Origin: Chara braunii
Lineage: Eukaryota; Streptophyta; Charophyceae; Charales; Characeae
Assembly (NCBI GenBank): GCA_003427395.1
Contig: BFEA01000359.1
Span: forward strand, 1,399,945 to 1,424,363
Direction of reading: 5' to 3'
Length of the DNA stretch: 24,419 nt
The position numbers were made by a program, and so were the translations under genes. The notes below the pieces were generated by a model. The model was not told the origin of the DNA. It made no database searches and was given only the letters and a program-made list of their open reading frames with translations. Positions 10,056 through 18,818 of this stretch are shown one piece after another (the stretch's first letter is position 1; every line of letters begins with the position of its first letter).

Positions 10056-11060
10056 ATGCTCCAATATTTGGAGAAGACAATAACAACTGAGCAGGCAGAG
10101 GAGCTAGACAAACCTATAACAACAGAGGAATTGCACCAAGCCCTAACAGGAATGAATAATGGTAAGACACCAGGGATAGATGGATTAACGAAAGAATTCT
10201 GGAGAAATTTTGCCCCCTTCTGCGATCGGATTTATTCAACTATTCTAACGACTGCTGGTTCAGAGGGGGACTAGGAAACTTACTCAGCAGCAGCGTGGTC
10301 ACTCTACTGTACCAAAAGGGCGACAAGGCAGACATTAAAAACTATAGACCAATCTCTCTGCTAACACTCCCATACAAGATTCTAGCGAAAACTCTTTCCA
10401 ATCGGATCTCCAAAATAACAAATAAGTGCTTTCATATCGACCAGACAGGCTTCATCCCGGGTCGATACATTCTAGACAACGTGCTAACATTGAATGAGGT
10501 GGTGAGGAAGATTAGGGAAAGAAGAATAAACACAACTATACTTTTCTTTGATTTTGAAAAAGCCTATGATCAAGTGAATTGGGACTTCATGGAAGCATGT
10601 ATGGAGAAAATGCGCGTAGGCCCGAACTTCAGGAAATGGGTTCGCATACTTTACAGAGATGCAGTCGGCTGTGTCCAAGTTAATGGACTGTTATCAGATT
10701 ATTACCCGATATCCCGCTCAGTCCGACAAGGAGACCCACTGGCCCCATCGATATTCCTTTTTGTAATGGAGGCCATCGCATCCTTTCTGCACAAGGACCC
10801 TTCGATCCACAGGCTCCCTGTCCTCAACGCAGGCTCGGCCCATTGGATAGATTTCCCGACAGCTATCTTGTTTGCAGACGACCTAACCGTGCTTGTTAGA
10901 GCTTCAGATTCATCCCTTAGGACTTTGGCTAAGGCAATGGAAGCTTTCAGATTGGCCTCCGAAATGAAGATTAACTGGGGGAAAACAATACGTGAGGAAC
11001 CCCTCCAACTGCAAGGGGAGGAAGCAGCCATGACTTGGGAAATGCCAGAACTACCTGGAT
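10056..11060 (+). other. reverse transcriptase domain of ORF2
   Basis: Motifs in order: NGKTPGIDGLTKEFW, NYRPISLL, QTGFIPGRYILDNV, FDFEKAYDQVNW (catalytic Asp at 10550), SVRQGDPLAPSIF and FADD (10871-10882, the two catalytic Asp residues), then MKINWGKT. All metal-binding residues of the polymerase palm are present. A frameshift at about 10245 separates the first motif from the rest. FADD and the QGDPLAPS block are typical of plant L1 elements. Confidence 0.96.
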
Positions 11061-11327
11061 ATACTTATGACAAGAGAGGGCCTGGCACCCCAAATGGGTC
11101 AAAACATATTAACCAAACAAATCAACAAAATAGGGAAATGGGGTAATGTCTTCACATCCCTCATCGGTAGAGCCCTGGTCATAAACACATCGGTCTTTTC
11201 AATGATGTGGTACATAGCATCCATATGGACAGTTCCGGATAGCTCTATCAAAGAACTGAATCGTAAAGCCAGATCTTATCTCTGGACAGGAGACCCTAAC
11301 AAAGAAAATGGCATACCCAAGATTGCC

Positions 11328-11354
11328 NGNCATTNTGTCACNAGAAGTCCACAN
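11328..11354. other. ambiguous bases in assembly
   Basis: Five N bases (11328, 11330, 11335, 11342, 11354) fall where LINE copies vary, just before GGLGIID of ORF2. This points to an unresolved consensus of several repeat copies, so single-base lesions elsewhere in this element should be treated with care. Confidence 0.95.
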
Positions 11355-12401
11355 AAGGGAGGTCTAGGAATTATAGACCCTGGAACAGAGACGAAAGCCC
11401 TACAGACCAAATGGATTATTAAACTTCTGATGAATCCTGACTCTACATGGAATAAACTAGCCTTGGACAGTATCAGAGCCTTGGCCCCAGCACCTTCTCC
11501 AGAAGACATGTCAGGGCAGTTCTGGGTAATGAACAAGGAATGGGTCATGACTACAGGGCGAAGAAATCGAAGGGGGGATGAAGGATTAGAGGGTTACAGA
11601 CCTCCTACTCCATACTGGTCAGCGCTACTCCGAATTTGGAGAAGAATAATGCCTAACAAATCTAATAGACCTAGATCCAAGGACGAAGTACTCAGACAGC
11701 CACTCTTCGGGAATCAATGGATAACTAACGAGAACGACAACCCCCTTCCCTTGGAACACAGATGGCTCTCCTGGGTCAAAAATGGTATATGGAAAGTCGC
11801 CCACCTGTGGAATGAGGAAAAAAAAGAGTGGAAGACGGAACAAGAAATCAGCTCCCAACTTAAAGGATGCCATAAACGAGGGCCTAATCTCCATTATATC
11901 CTCAACCTCATCCCTCAAGAATGGAAGGCCATATTGACTGAAGCTGCACCTTGGAAACCAGGAGAGTGGGGGCTTCTGGTACAAGAAACGATTCCTTCCA
12001 GAGCCTTCCAGTTCTCTCACATGCAACAAAACTCACCCACTAAGGCCACCTTCTCCTCCTTTCCGGTTTCCTGGTCAGCTACCAGCATGCCAACCATTGT
12101 CAACAGTGGAGTAGAGTCAGAAGTCTTAGATTTCTTCCTACTTAGAAAGGTGAGAGTCGTTGGTTCCTGGCCAAAATCAATCTTCAGACCTGACACAGCG
12201 ATTCACAACTTGGAATTTGACCCAGCAGAGTGGGCATGGTCACCTGATAAAACCAAGAATATCAAGTCCAAAATCCCAATTCACGAGTATACAGTCAAAC
12301 TGGGATACAAATTGCTACTCAAAACCAAAGACCCTGACCCCATCATCAAAGAAAGATGGCGGACTCTGCTAGGACAGGAGGCAGATAAACTCTCTCAGAT
12401 T

Positions 12402-12660
12402 TAGTGGAAGAAGTTCAAGTCCATCAGACCAATCAAAATCAGAAGTCTTCAATGGCTAATCACATACGCGGCACTACCAGTGAATCAATGGCTACACATC
12501 AGACGAAAAAGTTCAGACCCCAACAGTTCCGATCAGTGTACGGTCTGCACAGAAACAGCGGTAGAGGGCATAATACACTGCCTAATACACTGTAAGGAGG
12601 CGACGGACTATTGGGCGAGAGCCTCAGCACTATGGGACTCCCTATTCCTGACCCCCTTCC
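12402..12660 (+). other. zf-RVT zinc-binding domain of ORF2, with in-frame TAG
   Basis: After the TAG at 12402-12404 the same frame continues without a break to 13064. It includes LQWLITYAALPVNQWLHIR, then CTVC (Cys codons at 12537 and 12546), IIHC (12576-12581) and IHC (12588-12593), then TDYWARASALWDS. The Cys-x2-Cys...His-Cys pattern following a W-x-LH segment is the zf-RVT family found downstream of reverse transcriptase in plant LINEs. The equivalent in copy 1 is at about 1850-2050. Confidence 0.85.
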
Positions 12661-13064
12661 CTGAACAACCCATCCAACTCCTCCTCCTGACTAACATTCC
12701 CGAGCAGTTCAAGAAGGCAGAAAGGATTTGGTTTGAAATCATAAGGAAGGTGACGTTGTGGGTCATATGGAAGGAAAGATGCAGCAGGACGATTGAAGGA
12801 GTGGCCAACTCACGCGAAAAAGTTTGGACTGAGACCAAAACGATGATGCAAGCTGAAATCCTCTGCAGGTGGCGGAGGATCAAACAATCATGGACAGAGG
12901 ATGACGACCAACAAATGAAGGTGAGACTGAGCTTCAGCAGAACCTGTCTGGTAAATGGCAAAGTGGCGGACCTAAGAGAAGATCGCATCTGTTGGAAAGA
13001 TTGGCACAACTCAGGGAGGGGTTACCAGCAACAAACAGCAGTGGACGGGCAAAACATACTCTGA

Positions 13065-13620
13065 CCAGAACTGCCGCAAGAGAGATCGATGGCTGCAGTA
13101 TCGGAGAGACGGTTCAGAGAGGAATGTAAGCGGTTCATAAATTACCGAAAGAGAAAACGCCACATTACCCAAGATGGAATGAGGAAGGATGCCAGCAAAC
13201 TGTAAAGAGGTGCCTAAAGACCAACCAAGCCTGGACAGTGGACGAGGGACAACAAACGCCCCTTTTTTTTTAAAGAAGTCTGCAAATTTCTCAATCCTCT
13301 CTAGCACAGCACTCCGAACCGACAGCAGTATAGCTGAGAGGAGCAGGACCGAGGCCAACCAGACTAGCAAGAGTCAACTAGAAAAAAGCATAGCAGGCTA
13401 ACTTATGCAGGGGTGAGGGGGGGTATATCCTTCCGCAGGGAAGTAATCAATGCCGTCCACTCGGGCCTCCCAGCCATAATGGGGAGGAGCGTGCGTGAGT
13501 TTCCAGTGTATTACATATTGACTTGCCGGGGGAATAGGAACCGGACTGTCGCTCCCCAGAATGGTAGGAGGCAGAACCAGGTGGTTCTGTTATTTCAAAA
13601 AAAAAAAAGAAAAAAAAAAA
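13065..13620 (+). other. 3' UTR and structured tail of the full-length LINE
   Basis: Non-coding sequence follows the ORF2 stop. From about 13420 it matches the tails of the other three copies: hairpin CTTCC/GGGAAG, hairpin CCTCCC (13466-13471) with GGGAGG (13482-13487), then GGGGGAATAGGAACCGG and CTCCCCAGAATGG, ending in an A-rich tail with one G. The tail is directly followed by the right target duplication. Confidence 0.88.
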
Positions 13621-13630
13621 GGGTTCTGAA
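13613..13630 (+). repeat. right target-site duplication of the full-length LINE
   Basis: Exact 18-bp match to 3351-3368. Sequence after it (CTTCTGAATC) differs from what follows the left copy, as expected of a real insertion boundary. Confidence 0.72.
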
Positions 13631-13837
13631 CTTCTGAATCTTCTGATGCCATTTGTAAATCATTACTCAACCAAGGCACAAACCGAGGGTTCAGAGTACC
13701 ACCCACTTGCTTCTTCTGGAAAGCTGGCCCTGGAAGCAACCGCAAAGTTTCATCAATTGCACCCCTGCGACAGAGCCAAATCACGCAATGTGCTATTATT
13801 ACCAATTTACACTTACAAACCATTCTTTTACTTTTGA
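13621..13837 (+). other. candidate host sequence, right part of interrupted frame
   Basis: The codon phase of the left part (ending at 2973) continues here without a stop as GSELLNLLMPFVNHY and onward to a TGA at 13835-13837. The end of the frame is hydrophobic and aromatic and may be intronic or untranslated. I do not recognise a family. The value of this stretch is mainly as the downstream flank of the nested LINE insertion. Confidence 0.3.
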
Positions 13838-15040
13838 CTCAGCTCGATCAATGAGCAGCCCATCCATAGCATGTACAGGAAGAACAGAAGCTCGCAGGCT
13901 TCTTCTTCCTCTACACCTCAAAACAGATCTCATTTGCTGCTTTGCAGATCAGTAAACTGCTGACTCTTGCTCTCTCACTCTTATGTGTTAAACATGCTTC
14001 AGAGAAACAAAAGAAAGGATACTGAAGGTATTCTGGGCGGGCTTGTGCAGATTACAGGGTGAAGGTATCCTGAGAGTGCACATATGCTTGCACCGCACAT
14101 ACCCAAGGCTGAAGGTATCCTGGGTGAGCTTCTCCAAACTCGGCCAAATTCTCTCTCAATATCCTCTTCCCCTCCACCCCCCCCCTAAAAAACAACCCAG
14201 GCTACTCTCCAATGAAAAATCTTTACCTTAAATGCCTACTTTCACCCCTCGCGCCTAGGCATCTTTCCTCCCCGACCCCCAAGCATGACTGAGCTTAACT
14301 CTTCGAGATGCATGCAGGACCCTGGGATGGGCTTATGAGTCCAGACAGACAAGCAGCTTATACAACACATACAATCTGCTGCAGCAGATGACTTGAGCTA
14401 TTGCCTTTCTCTTGATGCTAAGTTTTGACAAACAAAGGCTATCAAAGCTGAAGATGGATCAAAGTTGATTTTTTGCACAGAAAAGATACTGCACGACAAA
14501 ATGAATATTGAGTGCTTTATCAACTTGAAGAAGAGCAAATTGAGTAGCAATCACACAGGCACACAATTGTACTCTGGCTTTATTGCCCAGAGCATCGAAT
14601 CCACACTCAGAGAGTTATTATTCCCGAGAGAAACGCAATCCACCGACAAGCCACTCACCCAGAAACACCCGTGCACTCCACTCAAAGCATTTGTGTTCCC
14701 TTCTCGAATGGTTGCGTATGTGCTCACGCAAGTCCGCCAACATCCGAGTGGGAAATGAAAAGCATGGAACCCGGCGTATCGTCAAGCGTTATCCCAGATT
14801 GTATCGTCAACATTCATGATTACCACTTCCTGCCACAGTCAAAAGCAACTCGGCCTAGTACCAATTCCTACGATTCAAGCCTTTATAAAAAACTGACATT
14901 CTACTCTACTTACATCCGTCAGTTACCAGTTCAACTCCCACCAACTCCTTACTTTTAGCCGGTCCCACCGAATCTTCCCTTGTCCCCACCAGTCCCAGTC
15001 AAAAGCAGGTCCAACTATCCGTAAAAAAAAAGCACTCATC
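13838..15040. other. unassigned stretch, possible intergenic DNA
   Basis: No supported gene. A degenerate TGAAGGTATCCTG word occurs three times (14022-14037, 14059-14072, 14109-14124). A TATAAAAA sequence at 14884-14891 followed by pyrimidine-rich DNA about 30 bp downstream could be a core promoter, but no clear transcript follows. Open frames here lack recognisable domains. Confidence 0.4.
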
Positions 15041-15080
15041 GTACCAGGCTGCTAAGCTGGTCCCAGTTCGAAACCCGGTA
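15041..15080 (+). tRNA. tRNA-Ser(GCU)-like 3' half, fragment
   Basis: A 7-base loop CTGCTAA (anticodon GCT) sits between CCAGG (15044-15048) and GCTGG (15056-15060), giving four pairs and a mismatch. It is followed by a box B-like AGTTCGAAACC at 15065-15075 inside CCCAGTTCGAAACCCGG. There is no complete D arm or acceptor stem upstream, where an A-run occurs instead. It is best read as a tRNA fragment or the head of a tRNA-derived SINE, not as a working tRNA gene. Confidence 0.35.
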
Positions 15081-15185
15081 ACGTCCTCACATATGCGTTA
15101 GTCCCTGCCAACCAACATATCCCTGACCGAACCCTCAACACTGCTTCTGGTGCTGGTTCCTGAAAGTCGAGGCATTGGTTACTCC

Positions 15186-15371
15186 CAATTGGGAGGATTG
15201 GCCTCATTATCAACCATAGCTTTCCAAGCATGTCCAGTCCTATCGAATCTAAGTCCCACTCTCAGTCAACAACTCGGTCAATTGGGAGGATTGGCCTCAT
15301 TATCAACCATAGCTTTCCAAGCATGTCCTGTCCTATCGAATCTAAGTCCCACTCTCAGTCAACAACTCGGC
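15186..15371 (+). repeat. 93-bp tandem duplication
   Basis: Units 15186-15278 and 15279-15371 are identical except for one base in TGTCCAGTCC / TGTCCTGTCC and the last base or two. The period is a multiple of three, so the forward open frame (15150-15488) repeats 31 residues beginning QLGGLASLSTIAFQACPVL. The near-identity means a recent duplication or an assembly duplication. No domain is recognised in the frame, and its end is a T-rich tract. Confidence 0.92.
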
Positions 15372-15747
15372 CAGCAGCTTCCACATGTTACCATTATCAA
15401 CTTGCTTGATTGTTTTGTTTTTTTTTTGTTTTGTTTTTTGAACTTCCGTTTTTTGGGTCGGTTTCGGATTATTGTAAAGTTCTACTGAGAAAAAAACAGA
15501 TGAATAAGAGTTCTTTCAAGGTGCAAACAGGAATGATATCATATCAGTCCCACATCCGATGCACATTCCCCAGGGTTCAAAGGTTCTGATGCTCACCAGC
15601 CTCCTTTGAGCGCATGCTGAACCAGCCTTATACTCATGGGAGCATACCCAGAGTACACGTAAGCAATATCTTTCGGGCTTCAATCCACGTGAATGCACAG
15701 ACGAAAAACAAAGTTTGATGATACACAATTAGAAAATAGATCTACGT
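15372..15747. other. unassigned stretch
   Basis: A T-rich run at about 15411-15440 is followed by ordinary-composition DNA with no supported gene or repeat. Confidence 0.4.
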
Positions 15748-15972
15748 AAGGATGGGGCTTTTTCAGTCAATCCTCCACCCAACGTGGAGCAATCAATGCT
15801 GTTCAGGGGTCCTCCGGCCAGACGGGAGGAAGCGTGAGTTGGTTGCTGTGATGTATCATACTTTGACTTGCCGGTGGAATAGGAACCGGGCTGTCGCTCC
15901 CCAGAATGGACGGAGTTGGGACCATAAGGCCCTGTTTTAAAAAAGATAAAAAGAAAAAGGATGGGGCTTTTT
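15748..15972 (+). mobile_element. LINE copy 4, 193-bp tail insertion with target-site duplication
   Basis: The insert (15764-15956) begins at CAGTCAATCC and carries the full conserved tail: hairpin CTCCAC/GTGGAG, hairpin TCCTCC (15810-15815) with GGAGGA (15825-15830), GTGGAATAGGAACCGG, CTCCCCAGAATGG and an A-rich end. It is flanked by a perfect 16-bp duplication AAGGATGGGGCTTTTT at 15748-15763 and 15957-15972. This sets the limits exactly and shows that a fragment containing little more than the structured tail was mobilised. It could be a severely truncated LINE or a SINE that borrowed the tail. Confidence 0.95.
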
Positions 15973-16570
15973 GCAAGGACAGAGGGAGACCCCAAAATCC
16001 TTTCGGTTTTGCGGCTTTTTGCCACTGAATGATGTCAGCTATAAGATGTTAGCTGTTTCCTTTCATTCATCTTTACATAAAAAACTGTTGTCAGGAAGTC
16101 CAAGGTTCCAAACCAAGCATGATCACAAAACTGGCACTGAGACAAACGAGTCAAATCACAGAAGCAATCAAAGTTTTTCAAACTGTTTGCCCAAAGACCA
16201 AAAGCAGTTGGAGGAACAATGGAAAAGACATGCTTGAGCACAAGCCTCATGAAACAGAGACATTACGAACTTGTCATTTACATTGTTCCATCAAAGCAAA
16301 TGTATGAGACAAATATATTAGGAACTTACTCTTCCCATTTCAATCCCATACTCGGTAGTGGAGCCACAAAGGGAGGGGATTATCAGCAGACACCGAAGGA
16401 AAGATCTTTAAAGTTTAAAGCATCTCCAACAACGCACAACACCCTCTCAGACCTGATCCTTTAGAACACATGGCCTTCATAAAGCCCTCCTGAGCTGCCG
16501 TTTGTTTCTTGCCTTCCATACCTTTCTTCTGGCAGGTCCTCAACAGGGGGGGGGGGGGGCAAGAAGAGTG
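15973..16570. other. unassigned stretch
   Basis: No recognisable gene. A G14 homopolymer lies at about 16546-16559. Upstream exons of the candidate gene ending at 16720 might be here but none can be supported. Confidence 0.4.
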
Positions 16571-16599
16571 GGCTTGACTGACAGTCAATCCTTCCACAG

Positions 16600-16720
16600 G
16601 TTCAGGCATCATACAGATCCAAAAGAAGATCGTTGGTTCACAAGACAAGAGCTTGTCAAGACAGCACCTCAGATCGTGGCTGAGTATGAACGAAGACTGA
16701 AGGGGAAGGCACCTGCGTAG
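16600..16720 (+). CDS. candidate terminal exon of an unidentified host gene
   Basis: A convincing splice acceptor is present: a branch-site-like CTGAC near 16577, a pyrimidine-containing stretch and CACAG at 16595-16599. It is followed by 39 codons with coding character, including DPKEDRWFTRQELVKTAPQ and EYERRLKGKAPA, ending at TAG 16718-16720. The WFTRQEL segment recalls the region after the catalytic box of some Nudix hydrolases, but the fragment is too short to assign. The acceptor region CTGACAGTCAATCCT also matches 15 bases of the LINE tail, so the intron end may derive from a LINE fragment. Earlier exons are not identified. Confidence 0.4.
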
Positions 16721-18072
16721 AAGCATCTCAGCGGACTTTCGAAGCTAAGGGGGATGGAATGCGAGGAATGAGCCTCGCAGAGCCCTTATCAGACATACAA
16801 GTGTTCTGGCTCTGCCCACCCTAAGTGAAGGCGGGCCTGAATATCCACACGAGGCCTGTTCTCGACAATTTTTCCATATGTGGGTACTCAGACAGTTGCA
16901 GCACGCCAGTTGGTTACAGCACAACATAAGCCTCCAGGCTCTTTCCAAAAACAAAGGGGCTGCGTTGTACAGTTGAGCCCAGAGCTCAGGCGGTTGCGCC
17001 CTGGGCACACGCTGTGTGAGGCCGACACATCACGGACTGGTTACGGGCCAATGAGGAAGCAACATTATCGTCACACATGTGCCACGAGCCAATGAGAATG
17101 CTGCAAACGCTTGGAGGCTGGGTGGCTGCCTGAACGTGCCTAACTGCATGAGGCCCAGACCAGTTTCGGAAACTAGGCCTGGACGCAGACACTTGGGCCC
17201 AACTGAAGCTACTGGGCCCCCACACGCCTGCCAGCAGCGACACACTTTCCATAAAGGAAAGTGTGAGCCCCTGGCAGTGGTATTCTGGGCTAGGCAGGCA
17301 ATGCGGACACACTGCTGCGTTGCTGCTGGTCGGACGTGCACACGGGCGCAGTGGCGAGAGGGGCGCTGCTGAGGCAGTGGGCACACAGCAGCCATAGCCG
17401 GGCACCTGGGACGCAGGGCAGGTAATGGCGAAGGTGGTCTTCGGGTAGGAGGCACATGAAGTGGAAAGACGAGGGGTGATGAGGGGAGGAGAGAGAACAT
17501 ACCTGGTGTATGCTGGTGGTTGGCATTGGTGTTGACGTCATGTACACTGGTCTTCGACTACAGAGTGAACCAGTTGCAAGAACGCAGATAGGCTAGATAG
17601 GCTGAGTAGGATAGGCTGGGCACTGCGCGCCAGACATAAGTGCGCCATTGGATACAGTGTTGGTGTGCCCAGAGAGTGGCGACATTGACACCTGAGTTCA
17701 TTGCATTGTTCTTATTTGGACGGTCTCTTGGTGCATTGCACTGTCAGCTTGGTTCATGACTATCTGAGCTTCTTCGTGATTTTGCAACTTGCTTTTCTGT
17801 CTATCGCTCTCGCTCATATTCCTTGCACCTGAGTCAGGCGGGGAAGAACAGAAAACCCCGACTGACGATGTGAAGAGCACTGGCTTCGAGGAGGAGGAGG
17901 AAGGGTGAGAGAGAGTAAACACTCACACACACGACCACACTCCGACGCAGAACTCGACCGGTACGATGAGGACGCTCAGAGAAGAGTACCAGCAGCAACT
18001 CAATGTTGAACTCACACTCAACGTCTGAACACTGAGTACAGCATAAGATGTCTCACCCGTGTGTAAGACTGG
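16721..18072. other. unassigned stretch, GC-rich part
   Basis: No gene is supported. Minus-strand frames at 16986-17547 are long only because of composition (Cys/Pro/Ser-rich) and match nothing I know. The only clear structure is the hairpin at 17228-17277. The stretch is ended by the fold-back element at 18079. Confidence 0.45.
17228..17277. other. 50-nt hairpin with 17 base pairs
   Basis: An outer stem CTGCCAG (17228-17234) / CTGGCAG (17271-17277) and a perfect 10-bp inner stem CACACTTTCC (17241-17250) / GGAAAGTGTG (17256-17265) are separated by a 6/5-base internal loop and close on a 5-base loop, ATAAA. It is too short for a typical plant microRNA precursor. Function unknown. Confidence 0.65.
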
Positions 18073-18581
18073 TACATACCTAGGGAGATATCCCGGGCGC
18101 CCGGGTCCCGATGTCACGCCCGGATTGGCGACCGGGTGACCGGCCGGGCATGACCCCCGGGCATGGCCCCAGGCAGCCTCAGCGCAAAAAAAAAAAAAAA
18201 AAAAAACGAAATCCAAAAAAATCTGAAAAAAAATTATGTTGTGTAGGATTGCAATACAAACAACTTTTGGCTGAGGGTCACATCAGAATTCCTCACAGAA
18301 CTAAAGATAAAAAAGAAAATAACCATATCACATTAAGGCACCCCCCTTTAAACCCCTTTAGCCCCTTTAAAATTCATTTACACTCCCCTTTCCCCCCCTT
18401 GACAGCCAACACTCAAAAAAAGAAAAGAGCCCGGATTTGGGCTCCTCTCGGAGAGCGCGGAAAAACCCCACCGCCAATTTTTCTTTTTTCTTTTTTTGCC
18501 ATGACCGGGTCACCCGGGCGTCATGCCCAGGTGACCGGCCGGTCCAGACCGGCCGGTCATGAAAATCTTCCTAGGTACATA
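18073..18581. mobile_element. GC-rich fold-back (MITE-like) element with target duplications
   Basis: The 497-bp element (18079-18575) starts CCTAGGGAGAT and ends ATCTTCCTAGG. It is flanked by TACATA on both sides (18073-18078, 18576-18581), extendable to TACATAC if the ends are drawn one base inward. Both arms are about 100 bp, GC-rich and palindromic: CCCGGGCGCCCGGG at 18092-18105 on the left, two GACCGGCCGGTC palindromes at 18533-18544 and 18547-18558 on the right. A-rich (18186-18207) and T-rich runs face the centre. No transposase is encoded. The superfamily is uncertain. Confidence 0.75.
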
Positions 18582-18693
18582 CTACATATATCTGGGAACA
18601 GCCTAATGGCTAGGCTGGGTTCAGGGGTATGCACAAAATCCGTCTGTACTGGAAGCGACAGAAATGCAAAATGTTCTGGTGCCGAGGACATAG

Positions 18694-18818
18694 CAGAAAA
18701 AAAATAAATGTCCCGTACCAGGCATGAGGTGCAGGGATCGAGCCCTGGCCAGATCCGTAACACTATCCCCCTCTCCGAAAAGGCAACGTCCCAACTGCCA
18801 AATGAGCAATCTCTCCAA
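18694..18818 (-). mobile_element. tRNA-derived SINE-like element
   Basis: Read on the minus strand it has a box A-like TTGCTCATTTGG (18798-18809) and a near-consensus box B GGCTCGATCCC (18734-18744). The latter lies within CAGGGCTCGATCCCTG, which folds as a T arm with a five-base stem. The 53-bp spacing suits a class II tRNA (Leu or Ser type) with a long variable arm. The 3' end runs into ATTTATTTTTTTT (18695-18707 on plus), a polymerase III terminator. Limits are approximate because no target duplication is evident. Confidence 0.6.

Larger units (their letters stand above)
8627..13064 (+). pseudogene. LINE ORF2: endonuclease, reverse transcriptase, zf-RVT; broken
   Basis: Reading begins at ATGGAAAGTTACAGG, 45 bp after ORF1. 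The APE-type endonuclease is followed by a basic linker, the reverse transcriptase and a C-terminal zinc-binding domain. At least six lesions interrupt it: frameshifts near 8845, 8920, 9125, 9985, 10245 and 11080, and an in-frame TAG at 12402 where copy 1 has a proline codon. Ambiguous bases lie at 11328-11354. In life such a protein nicks the target and copies element RNA from the nicked end (target-primed reverse transcription). The catalytic motifs are well preserved, so decay is fairly recent, or part of the damage is consensus error in a repeat. Confidence 0.93.
3369..13612 (+). mobile_element. near full-length L1-like LINE (about 10.2 kb as assembled)
   Basis: The element holds a G-rich 5' leader, ORF1 (5850-8581), ORF2 (8627-13064) and a structured 3' UTR ending in poly(A) at about 13597-13620. 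The two 18-bp direct repeats at 3351 and 13613 are the expected target-site duplications and place its 5' end near 3369, which makes the G-rich tandem region its 5' UTR. The domain order of ORF2 (APE endonuclease, reverse transcriptase, zf-RVT) is that of plant L1 elements. No RNase H domain was seen. Both ORFs contain stops and frameshifts, so the copy is inactive. About 196 bp at 3978-4173 are an assembly artefact. If the flanking repeat is accidental, the certain extent is only about 5500-13612. Confidence 0.8.

Noticed and set aside
5850-12404. Stop-codon reassignment (TAG read as Gln), as in some green algae
   Set aside because: The same genes also contain frameshifts and TGA or TAA stops. 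Termination of other frames uses all three stops, and the 12402 TAG aligns with Pro in the related copy. Ordinary decay explains the pattern better.
13590-13823. Minus-strand frame across the LINE poly(A) and downstream flank
   Set aside because: Antisense shadow that crosses a clear insertion boundary. Its Phe run is the reverse of the poly(A) tail.
16986-17547. Minus-strand Cys/Pro/Ser-rich frames as a possible gene cluster
   Set aside because: Overlapping frames of equal quality, no recognisable domain and no splice or promoter support. They reflect GC-rich composition.
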